From: Sediminibacterium sp.
Lineage (GTDB): Bacteria > Bacteroidota > Bacteroidia > Chitinophagales > Chitinophagaceae
Length of the DNA: 64,000 nucleotides
NCBI GenBank assembly: GCA_007280515.1
Contig: QYPL01000004.1
Coordinates: 62,001 to 126,000, forward strand
Direction: 5' to 3'
Part shown: positions 1 to 11,722 of the stretch, piece after piece
Numbering within the stretch: the stretch's first letter is position 1
How the letters are laid out: every line of letters begins with the position of its first letter
The notes under the pieces: model-generated
Seen by the model: the letters and a program-made list of their open reading frames with translations, nothing else
Database searches by the model: none
What the model was told of the DNA's origin: nothing
Made by a program: the position numbers and the translations under genes

Positions 1-354
1 ACCATTAACACGAATAAACCTGCAGCCCCGAAGGACCCTAAAAAGAAGGCTACCTTTGATGCATTCTATAAAGCACAGTTAGATTCTATAAGAAAAATTA
101 ATGCAAGTTTGGATGCACCCATAAAAGAGAAAGTGGACGCAGCCATTGAATGGATAGACAAAGCTTTTAATGTCATCAAAGACAAAGAAAAATTAGAAAG
201 AGGCGAAAAGAATGTAGCTGCTAGATCCGTAGATTTTTTAGCAACATTATACTCTTATAAAAGAGATAAAGCAAGAGGCAAGGATCAAAAAGCATCTGAT
301 GAATTCGATGCTAAATTTAATATCTATGATAAGCTACACGATAAGTATCAATAG
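1..354 (+). CDS. C-terminal fragment of an unidentified protein (gene begins outside the window)
   Basis: Frame 1 is open from base 1 (TINTNKPAAPKDPKKKATFDAFYK...) to TAG at 352-354; the listed 109 start is an internal TTG. Confidence 0.6.
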   Translation, partial: TINTNKPAAPKDPKKKATFDAFYKAQLDSIRKINASLDAPIKEKVDAAIEWIDKAFNVIKDKEKLERGEKNVAARSVDFLATLYSYKRDKARGKDQKASDEFDAKFNIYDKLHDKYQ

Positions 355-416
355 GTCGGTTGTAAGGTCGGTAGTCGTTAAGTAACAGATTCTTATAAGC
401 TTACTTAGAAAAGCAT

Positions 417-449
417 AAAGTAACCCTCGAGCCATCGGGGGTTTACTTG
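417..449 (+). terminator. Putative intrinsic terminator hairpin
   Basis: AAGTAACCCTCGA-GCCA-TCGGGGGTTTACTT near-complementary arms downstream of the first CDS. Confidence 0.55.
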
Positions 450-681
450 GTTTAGTCTATTTAACATAATGTTAATTATAAGCACAATGTATAGGTTATA
501 ATGGGTCAATTAGCTGTAAATCAATAGTATTAGATATAGTAAGGCATGCATAGGAAATGCTATAACTATAATTTATATCCTGGGTTTATTACTAGCCTAT
601 AGGCAGTATACTATCATTATACTAGTAATTAATTCGAGTCATTATTCAGCAGAAATTAGTATTTTGTATTTCAATTCATAA

Positions 682-2106
<1,425 letters not shown>

Positions 2107-2210
2107 TAATTTATGAACACTAGTAATTATGCTCTTGTTCATTTTCAAGAATTATAAGTAAAATTTTCAACCGACCCCTACTCTATTAAATTTAGTTAAA
2201 ATTAGTTTTT

Positions 2211-3671
2211 ATGAATCGATCTTCTTCCCTCCTATCTATTTTAAGCATTTGCTTATTATCTTTTTCTGCTCAGGCACAGCTTGACCCTAGTGTTCAAAAA
2301 GCCAAAGAAGAAGTAAAAACTATTTTGAATAATGCTTACGAGCAAGATAAAAAAACCAGTAGACAATTGTGGGAATATGCTGAAGTAGGTTTTAAAGAAT
2401 CTAAAAGTGCTGCACTTCATGTACAACATTTACAAGAAGCTGGATTTAAAGTAACCACTGGTGTAGGTGACATGCCTACAGCCTTTATGGCAAGTTATGG
2501 TGCTGGTAAACCTATTATTGGAATTTTAGCAGAGTACGATGCGCTGCCAGGATTAGCACAAGAAGGAGGCAATTCAGAAAAAGTAATTATTGCTGGTAAA
2601 AATGCAGGACATGGTTGTGGTCATGATATTTTTGGAACTGCCTCTGTTTCTGCAGGTATTGCTATAAAAAAATTAATAGAGTCTGGAAAAATAAAAGGAA
2701 CTATTCGTGTGTATGGAAGCCCTGCTGAAGAAGGTGGTGGCGGAAAAGTATATTTAGTAAGATCGGGTGTGATGGACGATTTAGATGTAGCTATTCATTG
2801 GCATCCAGGTAATAAAAATGAAGTGACCATGAAAAGTGCTTTAGCTAATAAGTCGGCGAAGTTCAGATTTTATGGTGTATCGGCACATGCGGCGGCTTCT
2901 CCAGAACAAGGCCGTTCTGCATTAGATGCAGTGGAAGCGATGGATAATATGGTGAACATGATGCGTGAACATATTCCACAAGAAACAAGAATACATTATG
3001 TCATTACCAATGGCGGTAAGGCACCTAATGTAGTACCCGATTTCGCAGAAGTATTTTATTATGTAAGACATCCTAAAAGAGATAAAGTAGTTGAAATATT
3101 TAATAGAGTGACCAAGGCTGCAGAAGGTGCTGCTTTAGGAACAGGCACTACTATGAAATACGAAGTCATTGATGGTACCCACGATTTATTATTGAATAAA
3201 ACCTTGGCCGATGTGATGCAAGTAAATTTAGAATCTGTTGGGGGCATTACTTATACAGAAGCTGAAAAAGAATTCGCCAAGAATTTACAGAAAAGTTTTT
3301 TAGGTAATATTCCTCCTATTGAAGATGCGCAGAAAGTTTTTCCAATGAAAGTGGAATTAACTGGTGGTGGTGGTTCTACCGATGTGGGCGATGTGAGTTA
3401 TACTATTCCTACGGTAGGTTTGAGTACCGCTACCTGGGTGCCTGGAACGCCCGCACATAGTTGGCAGGCCGTTTCTTGTGGCACGACTGAAATGGCTGCT
3501 AAAGGAATGATTAATGCTGCCAAAGTAATGGCCATGACCGCCATTGATTTTTATACCCAACCAGCCACTATTCAAAAAGCGAAAGCAGAATTTATTAAGC
3601 AAAAAGGAGATTATAAATACCAAGCATTATTGGGCGACCGCCCTCCTGCATTAAATTATAGAGATAATTAA
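2211..3671 (+). CDS. M20-family amidohydrolase (AbgB-like), exported
   Basis: Signal peptide; GILAEYDALPGLAQE, GHGCGHDIFG, YGSPAEEGGGGK motifs of M20 amidohydrolases. Confidence 0.85.
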   Translation: MNRSSSLLSILSICLLSFSAQAQLDPSVQKAKEEVKTILNNAYEQDKKTSRQLWEYAEVGFKESKSAALHVQHLQEAGFKVTTGVGDMPTAFMASYGAGKPIIGILAEYDALPGLAQEGGNSEKVIIAGKNAGHGCGHDIFGTASVSAGIAIKKLIESGKIKGTIRVYGSPAEEGGGGKVYLVRSGVMDDLDVAIHWHPGNKNEVTMKSALANKSAKFRFYGVSAHAAASPEQGRSALDAVEAMDNMVNMMREHIPQETRIHYVITNGGKAPNVVPDFAEVFYYVRHPKRDKVVEIFNRVTKAAEGAALGTGTTMKYEVIDGTHDLLLNKTLADVMQVNLESVGGITYTEAEKEFAKNLQKSFLGNIPPIEDAQKVFPMKVELTGGGGSTDVGDVSYTIPTVGLSTATWVPGTPAHSWQAVSCGTTEMAAKGMINAAKVMAMTAIDFYTQPATIQKAKAEFIKQKGDYKYQALLGDRPPALNYRDN

Positions 3672-4684
3672 GTCAATTTATTATACTCTTCTAATAATCG
3701 TATTTGATTAAGCGTTCGCAAAAGGTTCTGGCCTTCATACTTGGCGCCGTAGTATATGTCATTATTTAAATGGTCGCTTAAAAAACGTAGGGCCTGCATG
3801 TAAATCATAAATTGCCCACCATAGAAAAAATGGTCCCTCTCAAAAGACGATAATTCATCTTGCATAAAATGCAAATACCCTTTTTCAAGAGCCTTCCACT
3901 TAGCGGCCTCCACCACTACTTCATTTAAATCTTTTTCTTCCTCTGAAACTTTACATAAACAAGTACGGCACATATCACCTACATCACTTAAAAAATAGCC
4001 TGCCATTACAGTATCTAAATCAATCACGCAAATGGCTTTTTCTATGCCGTTATTTTTTTGAAATAATACATTGCTAATTTTAGTATCGTGATGGGTAACG
4101 CGTTTTTTAACATCGGCATGATGTATAAATGCACTGTAAATATCGACATATTTTTTATGCGCTACTAAAAATGAAATGGCTTCTTTTGTCTCAGTAATTC
4201 TTTGTGCATTGCCTTTTACAATTGCCTCTGAAAATTGATGATACCTTAAATTTAAATTATGAAAATCCGCAAGGGTATCTTTTAATTGATTGGTTTCAAA
4301 AATTTTCAGTACAGAAGTAAAGCCTGCAAATTGCATAGCAGCCTGCTCTACTTGGTTTTCGTTTTCTAAAACACTTAAAGCGTAACCCTCCATTTTATGA
4401 AAGGCCCTGTAATAGCCACCCTCCCACTCTACTAAAGTATTTCCAGATAATGTAGGTACTAAATGGGTGAATAAATAGGAAGGATTATTTTTTTGTAAGT
4501 AGTTAGATATCGCATTAATATTATCATCAATAGCTGATGGGCTTTTGAACACCCTATGATTAATGGATTGTAAGATAAAGTTGCCATTATTTGTTTGAAT
4601 AGAATAAGTACTATTGATTAAGCCCTGCTGAATGGGTTCATAACTACTTACCTTCCAACCATATGATGAAAAAATTTCTTGCAT
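3668..4684 (-). CDS. APH-fold sugar kinase, N-acetylhexosamine 1-kinase (NahK)-like
   Basis: THHDTKISNVLF catalytic loop and CVIDLDTVMAGYFLSDVGDMCRT, closely NahK-like. Confidence 0.75.
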   Translation of the reverse strand: MQEIFSSYGWKVSSYEPIQQGLINSTYSIQTNNGNFILQSINHRVFKSPSAIDDNINAISNYLQKNNPSYLFTHLVPTLSGNTLVEWEGGYYRAFHKMEGYALSVLENENQVEQAAMQFAGFTSVLKIFETNQLKDTLADFHNLNLRYHQFSEAIVKGNAQRITETKEAISFLVAHKKYVDIYSAFIHHADVKKRVTHHDTKISNVLFQKNNGIEKAICVIDLDTVMAGYFLSDVGDMCRTCLCKVSEEEKDLNEVVVEAAKWKALEKGYLHFMQDELSSFERDHFFYGGQFMIYMQALRFLSDHLNNDIYYGAKYEGQNLLRTLNQIRLLEEYNKLT

Positions 4685-4757
4685 ATAAATTTTATACTTA
4701 AAAGTACAAAAAATATGCGCATTGTTCGTACCTTGATGTTAATATAAATGATTGTAT

Positions 4758-5831
4758 ATGAGTATGGATAGAAGAAAGTTTTTGAACCTAAGTGGTTTAG
4801 GTATTTCAAGTTTTACCATTACTGGCTTTATACCTAAAACGGTACAAGATATTACTGGTGGCTCGAATACTATAAGCAATATCAATGCAGTGGTAAACCC
4901 TGTAGTAGTTGCTACATGGGATGCAGGCTTGGCCGCTAACCTGGCTGCTTGGAAAATAATTGGCATGGGTGGTAAGGCTTTAGATGCAGTGGAAAATGGT
5001 GTGAAAGTAACGGAAGATGAAATTAATTGCTGTGTAGGTTTAAGTGGTAACCCAGACAGAGATGGTCATGTTACCTTAGATGCCTCTATTATGGATCATG
5101 AATTTAATTGTGGATCTGTTGCATTTTTAGAACGCATTAAGCATCCAATATCGGTTGCTAGAAGAGTAATGGAAAAAACACCCCATGTAATGCTTGTGGG
5201 TGAAGGTGCTCAACAATTTGCAGTCTCTGAAGGTTTTACTTTAGAACCAGATACCTTATCCAAAGATGCAAAATCATCTTATGAAAATTGGTTAAAAAAA
5301 TCGGAGTACAAACCAGTTATAAATATTGAAAGAAAACAAGCTACGAGTCAATTAGATCCTTCACTGATGGCACCTCATAAATTAAGTAATGGAGAATGGA
5401 ACCACGATACCATTGGAATGATTGCTTTAGATAGTTTTGGAAACTTATCGGGTAGTTGTACCACCAGTGGTGCGGGTTTTAAAATGAGAGGCCGTTTAGG
5501 TGACTCTCCGATTATTGGGGCCGGTTTATATGTAGACAATGAAGTGGGCGCTGTGGTAGCCACTGGACAGGGGGAAGACGTCATTCGTGTGGCAGGTGCA
5601 AGTGCTGTGGTGGAACAAATGAGACAAGGTAAATCACCTGCGGAGGCTTGTAAATTTGTAGTGGAGAGAATAAGAAGAATTAAAAAAGAAAAAGCAAAAG
5701 ATATTCAAGTTTGTTTTATTGCGCTGAATAGAAAAGGCGAAGCGGGCGCATACGCTTTACATAAAGGTTTTAATTACGCAGTACATACCAAGGAGGGTAA
5801 TAAATTATTTGAATCTTCTTCATTAGATTAA
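4758..5831 (+). CDS. N(4)-(beta-N-acetylglucosaminyl)-L-asparaginase
   Basis: Tat-like DRRKFLNLSG N-terminus; NHDTIGMIALD autocleavage Thr motif; CTTSGAGFKMRGRLGDSPIIGAGLYVDNEVGA. Confidence 0.9.
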   Translation: MSMDRRKFLNLSGLGISSFTITGFIPKTVQDITGGSNTISNINAVVNPVVVATWDAGLAANLAAWKIIGMGGKALDAVENGVKVTEDEINCCVGLSGNPDRDGHVTLDASIMDHEFNCGSVAFLERIKHPISVARRVMEKTPHVMLVGEGAQQFAVSEGFTLEPDTLSKDAKSSYENWLKKSEYKPVINIERKQATSQLDPSLMAPHKLSNGEWNHDTIGMIALDSFGNLSGSCTTSGAGFKMRGRLGDSPIIGAGLYVDNEVGAVVATGQGEDVIRVAGASAVVEQMRQGKSPAEACKFVVERIRRIKKEKAKDIQVCFIALNRKGEAGAYALHKGFNYAVHTKEGNKLFESSSLD

Positions 5832-5833
5832 TT

Positions 5834-6559
5834 ATGTCTACAAAACTTGAGATAGCTGTATTTTCAGTAGAAGCTGCAGTCACTGCTTTAAAAGCAGGTG
5901 CGCATAGAATTGAATTTTGTGAGAACCCTCAAGAAGGCGGTACTACCCCCTCTTATGGAAGTTTAAAAACTTTAAGGTCTTATACTACTCAACCAGTATT
6001 TCCTATTATACGTCCTAGAGGAGGTGATTTTTTATATTCAAGATCGGAGTTTGAAGTAATGAAGGCCGATTTACTTATTGTTAAAGAACTAGGCTATTTA
6101 GGAGCCGTTATAGGATTATTGAATGCTGATGGAAGCATTGATACAAATAGAACTAAAGAACTTGTAAATATAGCGGGGCCTACTATGCAAATAAGTTTTC
6201 ACAGGGCCTTTGATAGATGTAATGACCCACTCATTGCCCTAGAAGAAATTATTGAAACAGGTTGTAAACGAATATTAACAAGTGGTCAAGTGCCCAATGC
6301 GGCAGATGCACTACCCTTATTAAAAAAATTAGTAGAACAATCGGGTGACAGAATAATAATTATGCCAGGATCTGGAGTTCGCTCTAATAATATTAAAGAA
6401 ATTATTCAAGCAACAGCTGCTAAAGAAATACATAGTAGTGCAAGACAAATGCATGCAAGTAAAATGTCGTATACAAAAGATTCTATGAAAGAAAATTTAC
6501 AAGCTACTGGAGTAGATGCTGATGAGATCAAAAAAATATTAGAACAATTGCAGGCTTAA
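5834..6559 (+). CDS. cutC: CutC family TIM-barrel protein
   Basis: LEIAVFSVEAAVTALKAGAHRIEFCENPQEGGTTPSYG and IRPRGGDFLYS are CutC hallmarks. Confidence 0.9.
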   Translation: MSTKLEIAVFSVEAAVTALKAGAHRIEFCENPQEGGTTPSYGSLKTLRSYTTQPVFPIIRPRGGDFLYSRSEFEVMKADLLIVKELGYLGAVIGLLNADGSIDTNRTKELVNIAGPTMQISFHRAFDRCNDPLIALEEIIETGCKRILTSGQVPNAADALPLLKKLVEQSGDRIIIMPGSGVRSNNIKEIIQATAAKEIHSSARQMHASKMSYTKDSMKENLQATGVDADEIKKILEQLQA

Positions 6560-6568
6560 TATCAATAG

Positions 6569-6587
6569 CTGAGCTTTAAAAGCTCAG
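6569..6587. terminator. Near-perfect palindrome between convergent cutC and serA (hairpin)
   Basis: CTGAGCTTT-A-AAAGCTCAG. Confidence 0.45.
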
Positions 6588-6603
6588 TGCAAATTAAGAT
6601 CTA

Positions 6604-7842
6604 CTAATACAACATACGGGCTCTAATAGTATGTTTCACTTCTTTTAAAAGTGCAATGGCGGTTTTAGATAATTTAGAATCGACATCTAAAACTACATAG
6701 CCAATTTCATCATTGGTTTTTAAATATTGACCCACAATATTTATTTTATTTTTAGACATCACCGTATTAATGGCACTTAAGACACCCGGTACATTATTGT
6801 GAATATGTAAAATACGATGTGCATTTTCAACTGGTGGTAAACTAATGGAAGGAATAGTATGAGAACCATAAGAAACACCACGCTCTAAATATTGATATAA
6901 TTTTATACTAACATCTTCTCCAATATTTTCTTGTGCTTCTTCGGTAGAACCACCAATATGTGGCGTCAGCATCACGTTGGCTAAGCCTTGTAGCGGAGTG
7001 GTAAAAACATCACCGTTCTTTTCTGGCTCTATAGGAAATACATCAATGGCAGCCCCTCCTATTTTTTTATCAATAATTGCCTTGCTTAAAGCATCAAGGT
7101 CTACTACTTCTCCACGTGCATAATTTATTAAAATAGATCCTTGTTTGAATTGACTAATAACCGACTTACTAATTAAATTTTTTGTTTGACTGGTTTCAGG
7201 TACATGCAAAGAAATAATATCAGAACTACTTACAATATCTTTTATAGATTTTGCGGGCTTCGCGTTTCCTAATGGCAGTTTAGTTTCAATATCATAGAAT
7301 TGAATTTTCATTCCCATGGCTTCCGCCATTATACTTAACTGTGTACCAATATTACCATAACCAATAATGCCCAATGTTTTTCCTCTTAGTTCAAAACTTC
7401 CTTTGGCTTCTTTATTCCAAATACCTTTATGTGCGGCTGTATTTTTATCTATAATTTTACGAATAAGCATAATGGATGCCCCAATCACTAATTCAGCCAC
7501 TGATCTCGTATTACTATAAGGTGCATTGAAAACGGCTACCCCTTTTTGCTTACATGCTTTTAAATCCACTTGGTTAATGCCAATACAAAAACAGCCAATG
7601 GCTTGTAATTTTTTAGCACTCTCTAATACTTTTTTAGAAATAAATGTTTTTGAACGAATGCCTAAAATGTGTACGTCCTTAATAATTTTGATTAATTCAT
7701 CTTCACTCAATGCCCCTGATACCTTTTTAACATCGGTATATCCTTGCTCTTTAAAATACTGAACCGCTTTATCACTTATGTTTTCAAGGAATAAGACCTT
7801 TATTTTATCCTTAGGATAGCTAGTGGCATCAAAATTACTCAT
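6604..7842 (-). CDS. serA: D-3-phosphoglycerate dehydrogenase with C-terminal ACT-like domain
   Basis: GKTLGIIGYGNIGTQLSIMAEAMGM, NYARGEVVDLDAL, TPHIGGSTEEAQENIG; E. coli SerA-like length. Confidence 0.92.
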   Translation of the reverse strand: MSNFDATSYPKDKIKVLFLENISDKAVQYFKEQGYTDVKKVSGALSEDELIKIIKDVHILGIRSKTFISKKVLESAKKLQAIGCFCIGINQVDLKACKQKGVAVFNAPYSNTRSVAELVIGASIMLIRKIIDKNTAAHKGIWNKEAKGSFELRGKTLGIIGYGNIGTQLSIMAEAMGMKIQFYDIETKLPLGNAKPAKSIKDIVSSSDIISLHVPETSQTKNLISKSVISQFKQGSILINYARGEVVDLDALSKAIIDKKIGGAAIDVFPIEPEKNGDVFTTPLQGLANVMLTPHIGGSTEEAQENIGEDVSIKLYQYLERGVSYGSHTIPSISLPPVENAHRILHIHNNVPGVLSAINTVMSKNKINIVGQYLKTNDEIGYVVLDVDSKLSKTAIALLKEVKHTIRARMLY

Positions 7843-7845
7843 GAC

Positions 7846-7853
7846 GCAAAGTT
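7846..7853 (-). promoter_or_regulatory. Bacteroidota -7 element TAACTTTG for serA
   Basis: On the minus strand: TAACTTTG-CGTC-ATG. Confidence 0.45.
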
Positions 7854-7954
7854 AAAAAAAATTAACTGTTTAGTATTCATTAACAATAAATTATGTAATT
7901 CTAGCGTTATTTTTGTAGCTATAAATAGTTATGGCCACCTTATAAAACTAACAG

Positions 7955-9166
7955 ATGTTCATTCGATTCTCCCTCTTACTAGGTTTTTTCTTTTTAAGCA
8001 TTGCTTGTGGCACGGGTCAAGGCCCCCGTTTTCTAAATAATACACAGCCTTCTACTGTTATTAATAATGATGAAAAAGAGCGGTTGATTGCAGAAGTCAA
8101 AGCAAAATATGAGACCCTATTGGGTAATAAAGGTTTTAGCGGTGAGATATTAATTGCCAAAAATGGGGAAGTTATTTTCGAAGATTATAAAGGCTTTTCT
8201 AATTTCTCAGATAAAACGGCCATAGTTCCTGAAACCCCTATTCATTTAGCATCCATTTCTAAAACATTTACAGGCATGGCCGCCCTTAAATTATGGGAAC
8301 AAGATAAGTTAGATTTGAAAGCGTCTGTTACAAAATACCTTGCTAACTTTCCTTATAAAGAGGTGACGATAGAACAATTACTTTCTCATCGTAGTGGCCT
8401 ACCCGATTATACTTATTTCATGGAACCAAATAAGTATAAAACTGTGAAAGTGAAAAATAGAAGAGGCCGTTGGGTAAAAAAATTACAACTCATAAAGGCT
8501 GAAACTCCATTCAGACAAGGGTTGTATAATAATCAGGATGTACTAGACTATATGGTGGCAAAACGTCCTTTACCTGCTTCTAAGCCAGACAGAGTATTTA
8601 AATATTGCAATACTAACTTTGTTATGTTGGCCCTAATTATTGAAAAAATTACAAGTCAAGACTTCCCTACCTATATGGCAGAAACTTTATTTAAGCCATT
8701 GAAAATGGAAAACACATACATATTTAGCGCGAAGAGTATTGATAAGTATACCCCTTCTTATAATGCTCGTATGGTTCCTTATAAAATTGAAAAGTACGAT
8801 TGCATTTATGGCGACAAAAATGTGTACAGCACTGCAAGAGATATGTATTTATGGGATAAGGCCTTAACAGAAGGTACTTATTTAAAAGCAGCTACTTTAG
8901 AAATGGCTTTTCAACCGCAGAGCCCTATTAATAAATACTATCATAACTATGGTTTAGGCTGGCGTATTTTAGCTAAACCTAATGAAGAAAAGCTAATTTA
9001 CCATAATGGATGGTGGCATGGGAATAATACCGTGTTTACCCGCTTAATTAATGAATCGGCTACCATCATTATTTTGGGTAATAAATTCAATAAATCCATC
9101 TATAAAGGCAAGGAAATTGCCTCTGTTTTTACAGGTAAAGTGGATACCACTGCCTTGGTGGAGTAA
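7955..9166 (+). CDS. Serine hydrolase of the class C beta-lactamase-related family
   Basis: Lipoprotein-like signal; SISKTFTGM (SxxK); YCNTNFVMLA (YxN). Confidence 0.85.
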   Translation: MFIRFSLLLGFFFLSIACGTGQGPRFLNNTQPSTVINNDEKERLIAEVKAKYETLLGNKGFSGEILIAKNGEVIFEDYKGFSNFSDKTAIVPETPIHLASISKTFTGMAALKLWEQDKLDLKASVTKYLANFPYKEVTIEQLLSHRSGLPDYTYFMEPNKYKTVKVKNRRGRWVKKLQLIKAETPFRQGLYNNQDVLDYMVAKRPLPASKPDRVFKYCNTNFVMLALIIEKITSQDFPTYMAETLFKPLKMENTYIFSAKSIDKYTPSYNARMVPYKIEKYDCIYGDKNVYSTARDMYLWDKALTEGTYLKAATLEMAFQPQSPINKYYHNYGLGWRILAKPNEEKLIYHNGWWHGNNTVFTRLINESATIIILGNKFNKSIYKGKEIASVFTGKVDTTALVE

Positions 9167-9168
9167 AG

Positions 9169-9198
9169 TTGCCCTTTTTTGCCCTTTTTTGACTTTTA
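9169..9198 (+). repeat. 10-bp tandem repeat x3 in the hppA promoter region
   Basis: TTGCCCTTTT / TTGCCCTTTT / TTGACTTTTA. Confidence 0.7.
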
Positions 9199-9203
9199 CC
9201 CCC

Positions 9204-9211
9204 TATTTTTG
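9204..9211 (+). promoter_or_regulatory. -7 element TATTTTTG of hppA
   Basis: Matches TAnnTTTG; phased upstream TTG triplets. Confidence 0.55.
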
Positions 9212-9251
9212 CAGACCTTAAACGAATCTAAACAAAAGAATAAGTATTGCT

Positions 9252-11657
9252 ATGAAAGATCTTCTATTTTATGCCGTTCCGGCGATGGGTATTGTAGGTT
9301 TATTGTATACACTATTGAAATTCAATTGGGTATCTAAACAAGATGCAGGTAATGACCGTATGAAAGAAATTAGCACTTACATTGCTGAAGGTGCAATGGC
9401 TTTCTTAAAAGCAGAGTGGAAAATCCTTGGCTATTTTGTGGTAATTGTGGCCCTATTATTAGGATTTATGGCTACTAAAAATGCAGAAAGTCATTGGAGT
9501 ATTGCTATCTCCTTTATCATTGGTGCTGTATTTAGTGCAACGGCTGGTTATATTGGAATGAAAGTAGCTACCAAAGCAAACGTAAGAACTGCTCAAGCAG
9601 CTAAAACAAGTTTAGCCCAAGCATTAAAAGTATCCTTTACTGGCGGATCTGTGATGGGCTTAGGCGTATCTGGATTAGCAGTATTGGGATTAGGTGGTTT
9701 GTTTTTAGTATTGAAGCAAATGTTCTATGTAAATGGCGACCCTTCTGAAATGCTAAGAACTATTGAAGTATTAACTGGATTTTCATTAGGTGCTGAATCA
9801 ATTGCTTTATTTGCACGTGTGGGTGGTGGAATCTATACAAAGGCTGCCGATGTCGGTGCTGACTTAGTAGGTAAAGTAGAAGCAGGTATTCCTGAAGATG
9901 ATCCTCGTAACCCTGCAACAATTGCAGACAACGTAGGAGACAATGTAGGTGATGTGGCTGGTATGGGTGCCGATTTATTCGGTTCTTATGTAGCCACTGT
10001 TTTAGCGACCATGGTATTAGGACAAGAAGTTACTGCAGTGGGTGGTGGAAAATTAGTAGATGCCTTTGGTGGTTTATCTCCTATTTTATTACCAATGATG
10101 ATTGCAGGTGTAGGAATATTATTATCTATTATTGGAACTTTCTTTGTAAGAATAAGTGAGAACGCTGGTTTAAATACGGCTACTGTTCAAAAAGCTTTGA
10201 ACATGGGTAACTATGGTTCAATGATTTTAACAGCCATTGCTTGTTATTTTTTAGTGGGTTATATTCTTCCTGAAACAATGTCACTTCGTGGTATTGAATT
10301 TACAAGAAATGGTGTCATTGGTGCAATAGCGGTTGGTTTAATCGTAGGTACTTTAATGAGTATCATTACTGAATATTATACGGCAATGGGTAAGCGTCCA
10401 GTAATGAGTATTATTAAACAATCAAGCACTGGACATGCAACCAATATTATTGGTGGTTTAGCGGTTGGTATGGAATCTACTTTCATGCCTATTATTGTTT
10501 TAGCGGCTGGTATTTTTGGTGCATCTTATTGCGCAGGTTTATATGGAGTAGCGATTGCTGCTGCTGGTATGATGGCAACAACTGCCATGCAATTAGCCAT
10601 TGATGCATTCGGTCCAATCGCCGATAACGCTGGTGGTATTGCGGAGATGAGTGAACTACCTGCTGAAGTGCGTGAGAAGACAGATATTTTAGATGCAGTG
10701 GGAAACACAACTGCTGCAAGCGGTAAAGGTTTTGCAATTGCTTCTGCTGCATTAACTTCATTAGCATTGTTTGCCGCCTTCGTAGGTGTAGCCATGCCAA
10801 ACAATCAACATATTGATATTTATAAAGCAGATGTATTAGCTGCTTTATTTGTAGGTGGAATGATTCCATTTATATTCTCTTCATTAGCTATTCGCGCTGT
10901 GGGTGAAGCGGCCATGGCCATGGTAGAAGAAGTGCGTCGTCAGTTCCGTACCATTCCAGGTATTATGGAAGGTACAGGAAAGCCTGAATATGAAAAATGT
11001 GTGGCAATTTCTACAGAAGCATCCCTTAAAAAAATGATGTTGCCTGGTGCTATCACCATCATCTCTCCTATCTTAATTGGATTTACAATGGGTCCTGAAG
11101 CCTTAGGTGGTTTCTTGGCTGGTGCAACTGTGAGTGGAGTGTTAATGGGTATTTTCCAAAACAATGCAGGTGGTGCTTGGGATAACGCAAAAAAATCTTT
11201 TGAAAAAGGTGTTGAAATAAATGGTGAGATGTTCTATAAAAAATCTGAACCACATAAGGCTTCTGTAACAGGAGATACGGTGGGAGATCCTTTTAAAGAC
11301 ACTTCTGGTCCTTCAATGAATATCTTAATTAAATTAATGTCAATTGTATCATTGGTTATTGCGCCTAGTTTAGCGCAATTACACCCAACTAAAGCAATGG
11401 AGACTAAATCTCAAACTGTTGAAATTTCAGTTATTAATACTGATACTGCAGCAGGTGCTAAAGTCATAAACGATACAACACATACTGTTACTATTACTGC
11501 GAATACTAAAACATTAATACAAGCTTTACAAGAAGAAGGTATTGCTCCAGTAGACAATGTTAAAATTCAAATTAACGATGGTAAGATTACTGTGAATGGT
11601 AAGGCCTTAACCGCGGAGCAGAATGCTAAGTTCTCTTCTTATCTTAAGAAAGACTAG
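9252..11657 (+). CDS. hppA: Membrane-bound, K+-dependent-type ion-pumping pyrophosphatase with periplasmic C-terminal extension
   Basis: ADVGADLVGKVEAGIPEDDPRNPATIADNVGDNVGD; GNTTAASGKGFAI; about 80-residue soluble tail after the last TM. Confidence 0.95.
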   Translation: MKDLLFYAVPAMGIVGLLYTLLKFNWVSKQDAGNDRMKEISTYIAEGAMAFLKAEWKILGYFVVIVALLLGFMATKNAESHWSIAISFIIGAVFSATAGYIGMKVATKANVRTAQAAKTSLAQALKVSFTGGSVMGLGVSGLAVLGLGGLFLVLKQMFYVNGDPSEMLRTIEVLTGFSLGAESIALFARVGGGIYTKAADVGADLVGKVEAGIPEDDPRNPATIADNVGDNVGDVAGMGADLFGSYVATVLATMVLGQEVTAVGGGKLVDAFGGLSPILLPMMIAGVGILLSIIGTFFVRISENAGLNTATVQKALNMGNYGSMILTAIACYFLVGYILPETMSLRGIEFTRNGVIGAIAVGLIVGTLMSIITEYYTAMGKRPVMSIIKQSSTGHATNIIGGLAVGMESTFMPIIVLAAGIFGASYCAGLYGVAIAAAGMMATTAMQLAIDAFGPIADNAGGIAEMSELPAEVREKTDILDAVGNTTAASGKGFAIASAALTSLALFAAFVGVAMPNNQHIDIYKADVLAALFVGGMIPFIFSSLAIRAVGEAAMAMVEEVRRQFRTIPGIMEGTGKPEYEKCVAISTEASLKKMMLPGAITIISPILIGFTMGPEALGGFLAGATVSGVLMGIFQNNAGGAWDNAKKSFEKGVEINGEMFYKKSEPHKASVTGDTVGDPFKDTSGPSMNILIKLMSIVSLVIAPSLAQLHPTKAMETKSQTVEISVINTDTAAGAKVINDTTHTVTITANTKTLIQALQEEGIAPVDNVKIQINDGKITVNGKALTAEQNAKFSSYLKKD

Positions 11658-11722
11658 TTTTTGATATAACTTATTGAGTATTAGTTATTGCTCTTTTAAC
11701 AGAGTCAGTTTTATAAAAAATT

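Noticed and set aside
3357-3623. 88-aa minus-strand ORF inside the M20 amidohydrolase
   Set aside because: Antisense shadow of conserved coding sequence.
10492-10869. 125-aa and 92-aa antisense ORFs inside hppA
   Set aside because: Low-complexity antisense shadows of a conserved membrane gene; no recognisable domain.
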